Positions 1 to 7,423 of a DNA stretch of 14,625 bases are shown in pieces. The notes beneath the pieces are model-generated. The model was not told where the DNA came from and ran no database searches. It saw only the letters and a program-made list of their open reading frames with translations. A program made the translations under genes and the position numbers. Numbering within the stretch: position 1 is the stretch's first letter; every line of letters starts with the position of its first letter. This DNA is from an uncultured Collinsella sp. (GTDB taxonomy: Bacteria > Actinomycetota > Coriobacteriia > Coriobacteriales > Coriobacteriaceae): NCBI GenBank assembly GCA_902478825.1, contig CABSMK010000027.1, positions 1 to 14,625 of the forward strand, in the 5' to 3' direction.

Positions 1-45
1 GATCTGCGCATGTCTCGTGGGCTCGGAGATGTGTATAAGAGACAG
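1..45 (+). other. Nextera sequencing adapter with index remnant (non-genomic)
   Basis: Bases 12-45 are the Illumina Nextera read-2 adapter, ending in the 19-bp Tn5 mosaic end AGATGTGTATAAGAGACAG (27-45). The preceding GAT plus CTGCGCAT fits the layout of the P7 primer, in which the tail ...GAT is followed by an 8-base i7 index and then the adapter. From memory, CTGCGCAT is the primer form of the Nextera XT index read as ATGCGCAG. The stretch is therefore untrimmed library sequence at a contig end. Real genomic sequence begins at about base 46. Confidence 0.97.
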
Positions 46-340
46 CGAGCGCATGGCGCGCAAGGCCGTTCGCGCCGAAGCCCGCGCCGAGCTCCCCCCG
101 CCGTTTGAGGGTTACGATTCTGCGCAGTTTGAAGCCGGCGACCACCTCATTGGCTGGCAAAACGACCGCCACGCCTACCGCTATTGCCATCACTTTGACG
201 ATCAGCAGATCACCGACCTGGTGCGCGGCGTCCGTACGTTCTACAAGAGCGGTGAGGTCCCCGTGCGTGAGCTTGAGCGCTTCCATGCCGACGGTCGTAG
301 CGGCGAACTCAACCGCTATGTGATTCTCAAGCGCCTGTAG
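46..340 (+). CDS. SAM-dependent methyltransferase, C-terminal fragment (5'-truncated)
   Basis: This is an open frame of about 97 codons, truncated on its 5' side by the adapter, so neither its start nor its SAM-binding core is visible. The remaining residues contain GDHLIGWQND followed by YRYCHHFDDQQITDLV. That resembles the C-terminal part of Trm9/ALKBH8-like class I methyltransferases, which have a 'DxLVPW' segment and then 'RYYHLF..xEL..L'. The frame ends with ELNRYVILKRL, like the final beta-strand of such folds. Codon use is typical of the rest of the window. The family assignment is an inference from this tail only; any start codon placed inside the adapter is artefactual. The next gene, trmB, follows after 118 bp on the same strand, which fits an RNA-modification context. 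Confidence 0.5.
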
Positions 341-378
341 GCACCGACGACTCGCCGCCGAGCCGCACCGCATCTTTC

Positions 379-402
379 GGGCAAACTATGCCCACCCTTT
401 TT
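379..402 (+). terminator. Weak candidate terminator before trmB
   Basis: A 5-bp stem GGGCA/TGCCC (379-383 and 389-393) with a 5-base loop is followed by ACCC and five T. The stem is short and the T-run is displaced by four bases, so this is a weak candidate for the end of the upstream transcript. A second hairpin, GGAACGC/GCGTTCC (415-421 and 430-436), lies just upstream of the trmB ribosome-binding site and has no T-run. Confidence 0.3.
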
Positions 403-458
403 CAACCCATTGACGGAACGCGCAGCTATGCGTTCCATACTTATGACCAAGGAGCCTC

Positions 459-1298
459 ATGGGAGCCGTCCACGTTCGCACGCCTAAGAACTTTGTGCTC
501 GAGGAGCGCCTGGAGCGCTACGCCGATGCGATCGAGACGAACCCCGAGGCTTATGCCGGAGATTGGCGCGAGGCTTGCGCGCCAGTTGGCAGCAAGCCCT
601 TCGAATACCTTCACCTGGATCTTGGCTGTGGCAAGGGAACGTACCTTGTAGAACGCGCGGCCCACGAGCCAAACACCCTCTTTATCGGTATGGACCAGGA
701 GCCCATCTGCATTGCCTATGCCGCGCAGAAAATCTGCGAGCAGGAGCTATCCAACGTACTCGTCCTACCCCGAGGCGCCGCATCGCTGCCGCAGCTATTT
801 GCCGCAGGCGAGCTCGATGCCATCACCATCAACTTTCCCACACCGCAGCCCAAGGCCAAGTACGCCAAAAAACGGCTCGTCCATGTTGACCATCTGATGC
901 TCTACCGCCCGCTCTTTTCAGCCGGCGCCACCGTCACGCTGCGCACCGACAGCAAACCATTGCGCGACTACGCCCTGGGGCAGTTTGCCGCGGCGGGCTA
1001 CGACACGCTTTGGGTAAGCGACGACGTCCGCCGCGACCATCCCGAGCATCCCGAGACCGAATACGAGTGCCGCACACGCGAGATGGGTGCAGCCGTCTAT
1101 GGCATTTGCGCCACACCCGGCGAAAAGCCTACCGAAGAGCAACTCGTAGCAGGCCGAGCGCAAGAGCAAAGCCTTGCCTGCTACCTGCCCGATAACCTCG
1201 ATGAGCTCACTTATGTACCTCTGGGCATGGAAGAGGCCGTCGAGAACTTTAGAAACCGCGCCCGCAAAGGCAAGAAGCGCTTACCGCAGGAGTCCTAG
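459..1298 (+). CDS. trmB: TrmB-like tRNA (guanine-N7)-methyltransferase, divergent
   Basis: This gene probably encodes the SAM-dependent enzyme that forms 7-methylguanosine in the variable loop of tRNA (position 46) in the cytoplasm. The SAM-binding motif LDLGCGKG is at residues 53-60. The substrate-side motif, normally FPDPWPK followed by a basic stretch, is here FPTPQPKAKYAKKRL (126-140). The C-terminal TxYE signature is TEYE (200-203), followed by GAAVYGI. The protein has 279 residues, longer than the usual 210-240, with extra sequence at the C-terminus. AAGGAG at 449-454 sets the ATG at 459. The aspartate and tryptophan of the PDPW motif, which are strongly conserved in TrmB, are replaced by T and Q, so activity or specificity may have changed. 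The family call is confident; orthology of function is less so. Confidence 0.8.
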   Translation: MGAVHVRTPKNFVLEERLERYADAIETNPEAYAGDWREACAPVGSKPFEYLHLDLGCGKGTYLVERAAHEPNTLFIGMDQEPICIAYAAQKICEQELSNVLVLPRGAASLPQLFAAGELDAITINFPTPQPKAKYAKKRLVHVDHLMLYRPLFSAGATVTLRTDSKPLRDYALGQFAAAGYDTLWVSDDVRRDHPEHPETEYECRTREMGAAVYGICATPGEKPTEEQLVAGRAQEQSLACYLPDNLDELTYVPLGMEEAVENFRNRARKGKKRLPQES

Positions 1299-1364
1299 GG
1301 GCTTCTGATAGTCGCGGTATCGGCGAACAAGCGCAAATAGGCGCCTGCGAACGGCCCTCAAACC

Positions 1365-1485
1365 TAAGTGAGTAGACTTTTCTGCAATAGCCAAGCACAG
1401 CCCGCATAACGAAAACTAAAACCGCAGGTAGAGCCCTTGCGCAAAAGCTATGTGCTCGCGATATCGCAAAAAGTCTACTCACTTA
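1365..1485. repeat. 121-bp terminal-inverted-repeat element, copy 1
   Basis: The termini are a perfect 17-bp inverted repeat: TAAGTGAGTAGACTTTT at the left, with its complement at 1469-1485. The interior shares ACCGCAGGTAG with the other two copies, aligned without gaps. It is the most divergent of the three copies and lies in the same orientation as them. It sits 66 bp past trmB and touches no gene. Read on the opposite strand, it is open from a GTG in the terminus (1482) through the whole unit. Confidence 0.9.
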
Positions 1486-1544
1486 ACTGACAACTGCACC
1501 ATACGGCTGAGCAGAACGCCCATTTCCTGCATTTTCTCGCGCGC

Positions 1545-1582
1545 TGGCACCCCGTGCCGCCGCTACGCCATAATGGATGGCG
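1545..1582 (+). promoter_or_regulatory. Possible helicase promoter with inverted repeat
   Basis: CATAAT at 1569-1574 is a five-of-six match to a -10 box. The -35 region (around CTGGCA, about 19 bp upstream) is weak. The -10 box lies within an inverted repeat, CGCCAT-N5-ATGGCG (1566-1582), that could be an operator. The start codon is 34 bp downstream of the -10 box. This is only a suggestion from the sequence. Confidence 0.3.
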
Positions 1583-1607
1583 GACAATCACGAGAGAAAG
1601 CAACCAC

Positions 1608-4289
1608 ATGGCACAGACCACGACAGATACCGCCGCCAGCACCGTCTCCGGCGCCGGCGCCGCCAGCTCATTCTCGGGCGGCACGGGAACCGAAGCTGAG
1701 TTCGGCTCGCTCGGCGCGCTCTCCCCCACCTGGTGGGAGCCCGAGGACGGCAGTGAGCCCGAACCATGGCTCACGCCCGATCAGGCCTTCGAACGCTTCT
1801 TTGAATGGACGAGCAATCGCGGCATTGAGCTGTGGGGCCACCAAGAAGAGGCCCTCATGGACCTGGCAGCCGGCGATCACGTCATTTTGGGCACACCGAC
1901 CGGATCGGGTAAATCGCTCGTCGCGCTGGGCATGCTCTTTATGGGCATGGCGCAGGGCAAGCGCTGCTATTACACGGCCCCCATCAAGGCCCTGGTCAGC
2001 GAAAAGTTCTTCGACTTGGTGCAGGTACTCGGCCGCGATAACGTGGGCATGATCACCGGCGACACGCATATCAACACCAAGGCTCCCATCATCTGCTGCA
2101 CGGCCGAAATCCTTGCCAACGATGCGCTGCGCGAGGGCGAGGACGCCGATGTGGGCTGCGTGGCCATGGACGAGTTCCACTACTTTGCCGACCCCGACCG
2201 CGGCTGGGCCTGGCAGGTGCCGCTGCTCACCCTGCCCCACACGCAGTTTATGCTCATGAGCGCCACGCTCGGCGATGTCACTGCCATCGCCGCCTCACTC
2301 GAGGAGCACACCGGCGCTGCTTGCGACTTGGTCGTCGATGCCCCGCGTCCTGTTCCGTTGAGCTACGACTACGTGACGACCTCCCTCGAGGGCACGGTCG
2401 AGCTCGCCATGCGCCGCGGCGAGGCCCCGCTCTATATCGTGCACTTTAGCCAGGATGCCGCCCTTGCGACGGCACAGTCGCTCGCCAATTTCGGCATTGC
2501 CAGCAAGGAGCAGCGCGAGGCCATTAAGGAAGCTGCCAAAGGCACGAGCTTCTCGACGGCCTTTGGCAAAATTCTCAAGCGCCTGCTTGGCTGCGGCGTC
2601 GGCGTGCACCACGCCGGCATGCTGCCGCGCTATCGCCTGCTGGTCGAGCGCCTGGCGCAGCAGGGTTTGCTGCCCGTCATCTGCGGTACCGATACGCTCG
2701 GCGTCGGCATCAACGTACCCATCCACACTGTGGTGCTCACCGCGCTCACCAAGTTCGATGGCTACAAAATGCGTCGCCTGCGCGCCCGCGAGTTCCATCA
2801 GATTGCCGGTCGCGCCGGCCGCTCGGGCTTCGATACCGAGGGCATGGTGATTGCCGAGGCACCCGAGCATGAGATCGAGAATGCCAAGCTTATGGCCAAG
2901 GCGGGCGACGACCCCAAAAAACTCCGTAAGATTAAAAAGAAAAAGGCCCCCGAGGGCTTTGTCACCTGGAACAAGCAGACCTTTGAGCGCCTGATCGAGA
3001 CGCAGCCCGAGACGCTCAAGCCGCGCCTGCGCATCACGCACTCCATGGTGATTAGCGTGGTCGAGCAGGGCGGCGATGCCCGAGCCCGCGTACACGACCT
3101 CATCGAGACGAGCCTGCAGACTCCCGAGGAAAAGGCAAAGCTCGAGGTTCGCGCCGACGAAATCTTCGCCACACTCATCGATTCCGGTGTCGTCGTTCGC
3201 ACCGAGGTGCCGCCCGCACCCGACGCCCCGACTGACGCCGCACCAGACGTCGACTATGCGCTGACGGTCGATCTGCCCGAGGACTTCGCGCTCGACCAGC
3301 CGCTCTCGCCGTTCTTACTTGCCGCATTGGAGCTGCTCGATCCCGAGAGCGAGACCTATACCATGGATCTGATCTCAATGGTCGAGGCAACGCTCGAGGA
3401 TCCCAAGCAGGTGCTGCGCGCACAGGAGCGCGCCGCACGCGACCGCGCGATGGCCGAGATGAAAGCCGACGGCATCGAGCATGAGGAGCGCTTGGAGCGC
3501 ATTCAGGACGTCACGTATGAAAAGCCGCTCGAGGATTTGCTCGACGCCGCTTTTGACAAGTACTGCCAGGAAGTACCCTGGGCAAACGACTACCAGCTCT
3601 CTCCCAAGAGCGTCCTGCGCGATATGCTGGAAAGCGCGAGCGATTTTAAGGGCTATATCCAAAAGCTCGGCATCGCCCGCTCCGAGGGCATTCTGCTGCG
3701 CTACCTAGCCGAGGCTTACCGTTCCCTCGATCGCACCGTGCCCATTGAGAAGCGCGACGAGCGCCTGCGCGACATTATCTCATGGCTCGGCTTTGTGGTA
3801 CGCTCGGTCGACTCGAGCCTGGTGAACGAGTGGGAGAACGCCGGCAACCCGGCAGCACTCGACGCCGCACCGCCGCAGGGCATCGACGAGGTCGTGGCGG
3901 ACCGCCGTGGCTGCACCCTGCTGGTACGCAACGCACTCTTCCGCCGCGTGACCCTTGCCGCCCGCGAGCATGTTCGCGACCTGGGCGAACTCGACGACGA
4001 CTGGGGCATGAGCGAGATTCGCTGGCAAAAAGCACTCGACGCTTACCACGAACAGCACGAGGAGATCCTCACCGACGGAGATGCCCGCAGCTCGGCAATG
4101 TTTTCCATCGATGAGTCCGACGAGAAAACCGCGCACGTATGGCACGTGCACCAGATCTTTGCCGACGAGGATGGAGACCACGACTTTGGCATCATGGGCG
4201 ATGTCGATCTGGACGCCACGCAAGACGGCGGCGAGGTCATCTTCAAAAACTACCGCGTCGGCTTTATCGAGGACTTGCTCGAAGACTAG
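1608..4289 (+). CDS. Ski2-like DEAD/DEAH-box RNA helicase with DUF3516-type C-terminus
   Basis: This is an 893-residue superfamily 2 ATPase that probably unwinds or remodels RNA in the cytoplasm, in RNA turnover or ribosome-related processing. Visible motifs, numbered from the ATG at 1608: Walker A GTPTGSGKS (95-103), motif Ia TAPIKALVSEK (123-133), TAEIL (165-169), DEFH Walker B (188-191), SAT (218-220), HHAGMLP (334-340), motif V TDTLGVGINVP (361-371) and motif VI QIAGRAGR (398-405). A lysine-rich stretch, KKLRKIKKKK, follows. The remaining 450 residues match the actinobacterial DUF3516 arrangement. The first 45 residues are low-complexity (Ala/Ser/Gly/Thr). The frame is open further upstream to 1554, but ATG 1608 with the purine-rich GAGAGAAAG 8 bp upstream is the better start. 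The exact RNA substrate is not known from sequence. Confidence 0.93.
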   Translation: MAQTTTDTAASTVSGAGAASSFSGGTGTEAEFGSLGALSPTWWEPEDGSEPEPWLTPDQAFERFFEWTSNRGIELWGHQEEALMDLAAGDHVILGTPTGSGKSLVALGMLFMGMAQGKRCYYTAPIKALVSEKFFDLVQVLGRDNVGMITGDTHINTKAPIICCTAEILANDALREGEDADVGCVAMDEFHYFADPDRGWAWQVPLLTLPHTQFMLMSATLGDVTAIAASLEEHTGAACDLVVDAPRPVPLSYDYVTTSLEGTVELAMRRGEAPLYIVHFSQDAALATAQSLANFGIASKEQREAIKEAAKGTSFSTAFGKILKRLLGCGVGVHHAGMLPRYRLLVERLAQQGLLPVICGTDTLGVGINVPIHTVVLTALTKFDGYKMRRLRAREFHQIAGRAGRSGFDTEGMVIAEAPEHEIENAKLMAKAGDDPKKLRKIKKKKAPEGFVTWNKQTFERLIETQPETLKPRLRITHSMVISVVEQGGDARARVHDLIETSLQTPEEKAKLEVRADEIFATLIDSGVVVRTEVPPAPDAPTDAAPDVDYALTVDLPEDFALDQPLSPFLLAALELLDPESETYTMDLISMVEATLEDPKQVLRAQERAARDRAMAEMKADGIEHEERLERIQDVTYEKPLEDLLDAAFDKYCQEVPWANDYQLSPKSVLRDMLESASDFKGYIQKLGIARSEGILLRYLAEAYRSLDRTVPIEKRDERLRDIISWLGFVVRSVDSSLVNEWENAGNPAALDAAPPQGIDEVVADRRGCTLLVRNALFRRVTLAAREHVRDLGELDDDWGMSEIRWQKALDAYHEQHEEILTDGDARSSAMFSIDESDEKTAHVWHVHQIFADEDGDHDFGIMGDVDLDATQDGGEVIFKNYRVGFIEDLLED

Positions 4290-4311
4290 CCGGGCGCAAT
4301 GGAACGAAACG

Positions 4312-4352
4312 AAGCGGGGCCGCTGGCAACATCGCCAGCGGCCCCGCTTTTT
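4312..4352. terminator. Strong bidirectional Rho-independent terminator
   Basis: A perfect 16-bp stem (AAGCGGGGCCGCTGGC, 4312-4327, paired with 4334-4349) has a 6-base loop and is followed by TTTTT at 4348-4352. It lies 22 bp after the helicase stop. The A-rich left side, read on the other strand, also gives a T-containing tail for the convergent DUF2130 gene ending at 4370. Confidence 0.93.
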
Positions 4353-4369
4353 ACGCGATACGCTATGCC

Positions 4370-6127
4370 TTACTCGGCATCCTCGACCTCATACGAATCC
4401 GCCTCGGCTGGCTCATCGTTTGTCTCTGGCGCAGCCCCGCGTGCCTCGTCAAACGCTGCCTTCATGGTCTTATTACCCCACGTGAGCTTGCGAATGGTAA
4501 GATCGTCGGCTTTCTTATTGGCTAGGCGCAGGTTGTTCTCGGAGGACAGCAACGCCTCCTTGGTTTTCTGCAGATGGCTAATCGTCTTGTCGATCTCATC
4601 GATCGCCGTTTGGAACTTGCGACTCGCGATCTCGTAGTTGCGACCGAAATCATTCTTGAACTTTTCCATCTTGGCTTCGAAGTTCGTAACGTCGATATTC
4701 TGCTGCTTGTACTCCGCCAGCTCCTGCTTATAGCGCAGCGAACCCATGGCGGCGTTGCGAAGAAGCGTGATCATGGGAATAAAGAACTGTGGACGGATCA
4801 CGTACATCTTCTCGTAGCGATAGCTCACGTCCACGATGCCGGCGTTGTAAAGCTCGCTCTCGGGTTCGAGCAACGTGCAGAGCACCGCGTACTCGCAGCC
4901 TTTCTGGCGACGATCGTGATCGAGTTTCTTAAAGAAGTCCTCGTTTTTATGCTTGGTCGCGGTCTCGTCGTTCTCGTTTTTCATCTCGAACATAATCGAA
5001 ATGACCTCGTTGCCACTCGCGTCGCATTCGCGGAAGATAAAGTCGCCCTTGGTGCCCTCGGACGCATCGTTATCCTTCTCGAAGTACGCGTTAGGAAATG
5101 CCGTCATGCGCAGACGGTTAAACTCGGTCTCGCAGTGCTGCTCGAGCGACTCGCCCACCATCTTGGTGGACAGGCGAACCTTCATGTCCTTAAGGCGCTC
5201 GATCTCTTCGTCCTTGTAGCGAATCAGGTCATCGCTCGCGCGCTTGGCTTGCGCAAGCTCGAGCTCGTGTGCCGCCTTGGCCTGTTCCTCGCGAGAATCG
5301 CGCACTGCCAGCTCGCTCGTCAGCTTGGCGCGGGCTTCGTCGCGCTCGCGATTCGCTGCGGCGACTGCCTCTGACAGGTTCATTTTCGCCGTCAGCTCCT
5401 GCTCGCGCAGCTGGGCACGCAAGCCTTCTGCTTCCTGCTCAGACTGAGCCTTTGCGGCGGAAAACTTCTCTTGTACCTTCGCGCGATAGTCAGTAAGCGT
5501 ACGCTCGGCCTCGCTGCGAGCGGCATCGAGCTCGCGCTGCGACTCGGCAGCAGCAGCGGCAAGCGCCATCTCCTGAGCCTTGTCTGCCGCGGCAAGCTTG
5601 GCCTGCAGCTCGGCAATCTGGGCATCGCGCACGGCTAAATCGTTTTGAGCAGCGTTGCGCGCCGCCGACTCGGCAAGCTTGGCTTCATCATCCTTGCGTC
5701 CCAGCTGCGCACGCAAATTGTCGATCTCACGCTGGAGCTCGACGTTCTCCTTTTGAGCATCGGCACGGGCCTCAACCGCCGCGCGCTGGCTTGCACTCTC
5801 GCGCTCTGCGGCAGCGCCCTCGAGCTTGGCGCGTAACTCGGCGAGTTCAGCATCGCGCTTTGCGACTTCTTGCGCCAGTTTCTGATCCGCAGTGTTCTTC
5901 TGTTCGACAAGCTGAGCGTTGCGCTGGGACTCTGCCTCCTGCAAAGCAGCCGTCGAGCGCGAGCGTTCAAGCTCCAGCGCCTGCTCGCCCTCGCGCTGGA
6001 CTGCCTTCACACGCTCATCCAGGTCGCGCGAAAACTCGGCATCGCGCACTTGCTTGACGATATCCGCATAGCCGGACGCGTCGACCTTAAAAACTTCGCC
6101 ACAATGCGGGCACTTGATCTCATTCAT
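4370..6127 (-). CDS. DUF2130 protein: zinc-ribbon, long coiled coil, PD-(D/E)XK-like domain
   Basis: This is a 585-residue protein of the DUF2130 family; its biological role is unknown. It starts with a CPHC knuckle (Cys6, Cys9) in a zinc-ribbon-like N-terminus. A very long Ala/Glu/Lys/Arg-rich coiled coil follows from about residue 30 to 315. The conserved C-terminal domain begins near KMVGESLEQHCE. It carries GDF (361-363) and E381-x-K383 (FEMKNE), the spacing expected of a PD-(D/E)XK nuclease-type fold, to which this family has been assigned. From memory, relatives are usually about 420-450 residues, so the coiled coil seems expanded. A final acidic tail closes the protein. GAGGAG, 6 bp before the ATG at 6127, fixes the start. 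It converges on the helicase gene and shares its terminator. Nuclease activity is inferred only. Confidence 0.88.
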   Translation of the reverse strand: MNEIKCPHCGEVFKVDASGYADIVKQVRDAEFSRDLDERVKAVQREGEQALELERSRSTAALQEAESQRNAQLVEQKNTADQKLAQEVAKRDAELAELRAKLEGAAAERESASQRAAVEARADAQKENVELQREIDNLRAQLGRKDDEAKLAESAARNAAQNDLAVRDAQIAELQAKLAAADKAQEMALAAAAAESQRELDAARSEAERTLTDYRAKVQEKFSAAKAQSEQEAEGLRAQLREQELTAKMNLSEAVAAANRERDEARAKLTSELAVRDSREEQAKAAHELELAQAKRASDDLIRYKDEEIERLKDMKVRLSTKMVGESLEQHCETEFNRLRMTAFPNAYFEKDNDASEGTKGDFIFRECDASGNEVISIMFEMKNENDETATKHKNEDFFKKLDHDRRQKGCEYAVLCTLLEPESELYNAGIVDVSYRYEKMYVIRPQFFIPMITLLRNAAMGSLRYKQELAEYKQQNIDVTNFEAKMEKFKNDFGRNYEIASRKFQTAIDEIDKTISHLQKTKEALLSSENNLRLANKKADDLTIRKLTWGNKTMKAAFDEARGAAPETNDEPAEADSYEVEDAE

Positions 6128-6185
6128 AGCAGCTCCTCGATGGACGCAAATTTCAACCGCCTACACTCTACCGCGCCGCACGGAC

Positions 6186-6217
6186 AAAAAAGGCGCCGCC
6201 ATAATGGCAACGGCGCC
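6186..6217 (-). terminator. Terminator of the phosphoesterase gene
   Basis: Read on the minus strand, GGCGCCG pairs with CGGCGCC across a 12-base interior that can itself form GCC/GGC pairs. Six T follow (A-run at 6186-6191 on the plus strand). It ends the transcript of the phosphoesterase whose stop is at 6275 and isolates DUF2130. Confidence 0.8.
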
Positions 6218-6219
6218 AG

Positions 6220-6256
6220 AACCACCACAAAGATGCCTGTCCCCTTTGTGGCGGTT
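6220..6256. repeat. REP-like palindrome
   Basis: Two 13-base arms (220-232 and 244-256 of this 6-kb block), AACCACCACAAAG and CTTTGTGGCGGTT, are complementary at 12 of 13 positions, with the loop ATGCCTGTCCC. The unit lies between the phosphoesterase stop and its terminator. Only one copy is present here, so calling it a dispersed repeat is an inference from its REP-like form. Confidence 0.5.
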
Positions 6257-6274
6257 TGTGTGACGGTTCGACAA

Positions 6275-6820
6275 TTACAGTCCAAAGAAGCCGAGGATTT
6301 GGTCTCGGCTTACGGGCTTGTAATCGTTGGCATCGAGACCGACATCGTAGCGAAAGATAGGACGTTCGCAATCGCGGTTGCGCGCGTTGGTGCGGTCTCC
6401 CCTGCTGTGGATATGCCCGTGCAGCATGATGGCGCCACGTGCCTTGCCATTCCAGCTGAGCATTGGGTAGTGGCTCATCACCAGACGATGGCCCTTGGCA
6501 TAGCCGGGGGCAATCTCCAGGTAGTCGCGCACGTCTTCCCAAATCTGCGGTACGTCGGGATCTTCCCAGTCACCGTCATGGTTGCCACGGATGAGCATCA
6601 CGTTCTGACATTCGATGCGCTCGCGCAGGCGCACCGCCTCCGCCAGGGGCAAACGATAGGTAAAGTCTCCCAAGATATAGAGGCGGTCGTCCACAGCCAC
6701 GCACTCATTGATGGCATCGATGACCTTGCGGTTCATCTCCTCGACCGAGTCAAACGGTCGATCCATGTCGTGCAAGATATTCGTATCGCCCAGGTGCAGG
6801 TCGGCGGTAAACCACATCAT
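6275..6820 (-). CDS. Calcineurin-like metallophosphoesterase
   Basis: This is a 181-residue cytoplasmic metallophosphoesterase with all the expected metal-ligand motifs: D7-x-H9 in FTADLHLG, GD at 51-52, GNHD at 79-82, H117 in MSHYP, and GHIHS at 135-139. It resembles the small stand-alone members of the family, which hydrolyse phosphodiesters or nucleotides; the substrate cannot be told. The start is placed at the ATG-ATG doublet at 6820/6817, which has AGGA 8 bp upstream and leads directly into the first beta-strand. In-frame starts at 6835 and 6850 lack a ribosome-binding site. A TATACT -10 box at 6866-6861 suggests its own promoter. There is no signal peptide. Confidence 0.88.
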   Translation of the reverse strand: MMWFTADLHLGDTNILHDMDRPFDSVEEMNRKVIDAINECVAVDDRLYILGDFTYRLPLAEAVRLRERIECQNVMLIRGNHDGDWEDPDVPQIWEDVRDYLEIAPGYAKGHRLVMSHYPMLSWNGKARGAIMLHGHIHSRGDRTNARNRDCERPIFRYDVGLDANDYKPVSRDQILGFFGL

Positions 6821-6860
6821 CGTCCATGTCCTCATTTCGCAACGCGTCAAACTCGTGCTA

Positions 6861-6866
6861 AGTATA
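6861..6866 (-). promoter_or_regulatory. Candidate -10 box for the phosphoesterase gene
   Basis: The minus strand reads TATACT, a five-of-six match to TATAAT, 40 bp before the chosen start. No good -35 hexamer is seen at 16-18 bp. It falls between the 63-codon gene (stop at 6887) and the phosphoesterase, a sensible place for a promoter. Confidence 0.4.
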
Positions 6867-6886
6867 CAGACACAGCGATGCGGCGG

Positions 6887-7078
6887 TTAGCCAAAGAGCC
6901 CGCCGAACAGGCCGCGGCGGCGCTTGTCTTGCTTTTTCGAAGCGTCACCCTGAGTTTTCTTGCCCTGCCGTTTCCTACGGTCCTGCTCCAACTCATCGTC
7001 ATCGAGTAGCATATCCCACTCAAACGGATCGTCTGTCAGATTGAACAGGTCGTCGTCATCAAACACAACCGCCTCCAT
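6887..7078 (-). CDS. Small charged hypothetical protein (63 aa)
   Basis: This protein belongs to no family I recognise. Its charge is strongly segregated. Residues 7-30 are acidic (FDDDDLFNLTDDPFEWD, then LLDDDELEQD), residues 34-55 are basic (RRKRQGKK, DASKKQDKRRR), and it ends in GLFGGLFG. Its ATG (7078) lies 6 bp past the TAG of the HIRAN gene, with no Shine-Dalgarno sequence of its own, so translation is probably coupled to that gene. Such a peptide could bind nucleic acid or a protein partner, but that is a guess. The tight coupling and conserved-looking composition argue that it is real. Confidence 0.6.
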   Translation of the reverse strand: MEAVVFDDDDLFNLTDDPFEWDMLLDDDELEQDRRKRQGKKTQGDASKKQDKRRRGLFGGLFG

Positions 7079-7084
7079 TGCCGA

Positions 7085-7411
7085 CTAGCGAGCATCCGCC
7101 ACATAGAGTCCAACGCGCACCTGATGCCACGGGCTGCGCTCGGGAGCAACCTGTTGCACGCGAGCCTCAAATACGTCCTCATGGCCGTAATACATCATCA
7201 AGGACAGCGGGCCGACCTCGTTTCCCGGAACATAGCCAAGCTTGGTGTTGCCGTAGTAGATTGCAACCGCCTCGGGATCATGGGGATTATCGCGCTCGGC
7301 GCACAGCGTCAGTTTATCGCCCGCTTTAAGATCGCCTAGGACCAAAGCGCCGTCGGCATATTGAAATCCTGCAATATGAAACGACAAAAGAACACGTGAA
7401 GGCTCGTACAT
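7085..7411 (-). CDS. Stand-alone HIRAN-domain protein
   Basis: This 108-residue protein consists almost entirely of a HIRAN domain: AGFQYADG (14-21), the ligand-loop signature ERDNPHDPEAVAIY (39-52) and LGYVPGNEV (58-66). In eukaryotic HLTF/Rad5 the domain recognises DNA 3' ends at stalled forks. Bacterial stand-alone versions are uncharacterised but are usually linked to DNA repair or processing. GAGGAG at 7423-7418 sets the ATG at 7411. It is followed at once by the 63-codon gene. Upstream on the same strand is the LexA-box/micropeptide unit, so it may belong to the same SOS transcript; no terminator is obvious between them. Confidence 0.8.
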   Translation of the reverse strand: MYEPSRVLLSFHIAGFQYADGALVLGDLKAGDKLTLCAERDNPHDPEAVAIYYGNTKLGYVPGNEVGPLSLMMYYGHEDVFEARVQQVAPERSPWHQVRVGLYVADAR

Positions 7412-7423
7412 GGCAACTCCTCT

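Larger units (their letters stand above)
1299..1607. other. Intergenic region trmB-helicase
   Basis: This 309-bp gap holds no convincing gene. It contains 66 bp of unassigned sequence, the first copy of the 121-bp repeat (1365-1485), and about 120 bp that presumably carries the helicase promoter. A hairpin GGCAC/GTGCC and a second inverted repeat, CGCCAT/ATGGCG, lie in the promoter-proximal part. No clear T-run terminator follows trmB. Confidence 0.6.

Noticed and set aside
2295..3095. 266-codon minus-strand frame inside the helicase
   Set aside because: It is the mirror frame of a G+C-rich gene whose plus-strand product has all SF2 helicase motifs; the antisense product resembles nothing.
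4574..5374. 266-codon plus-strand frame inside the DUF2130 gene
   Set aside because: Leucine/valine-rich antisense of a coiled-coil gene; a compositional artefact.
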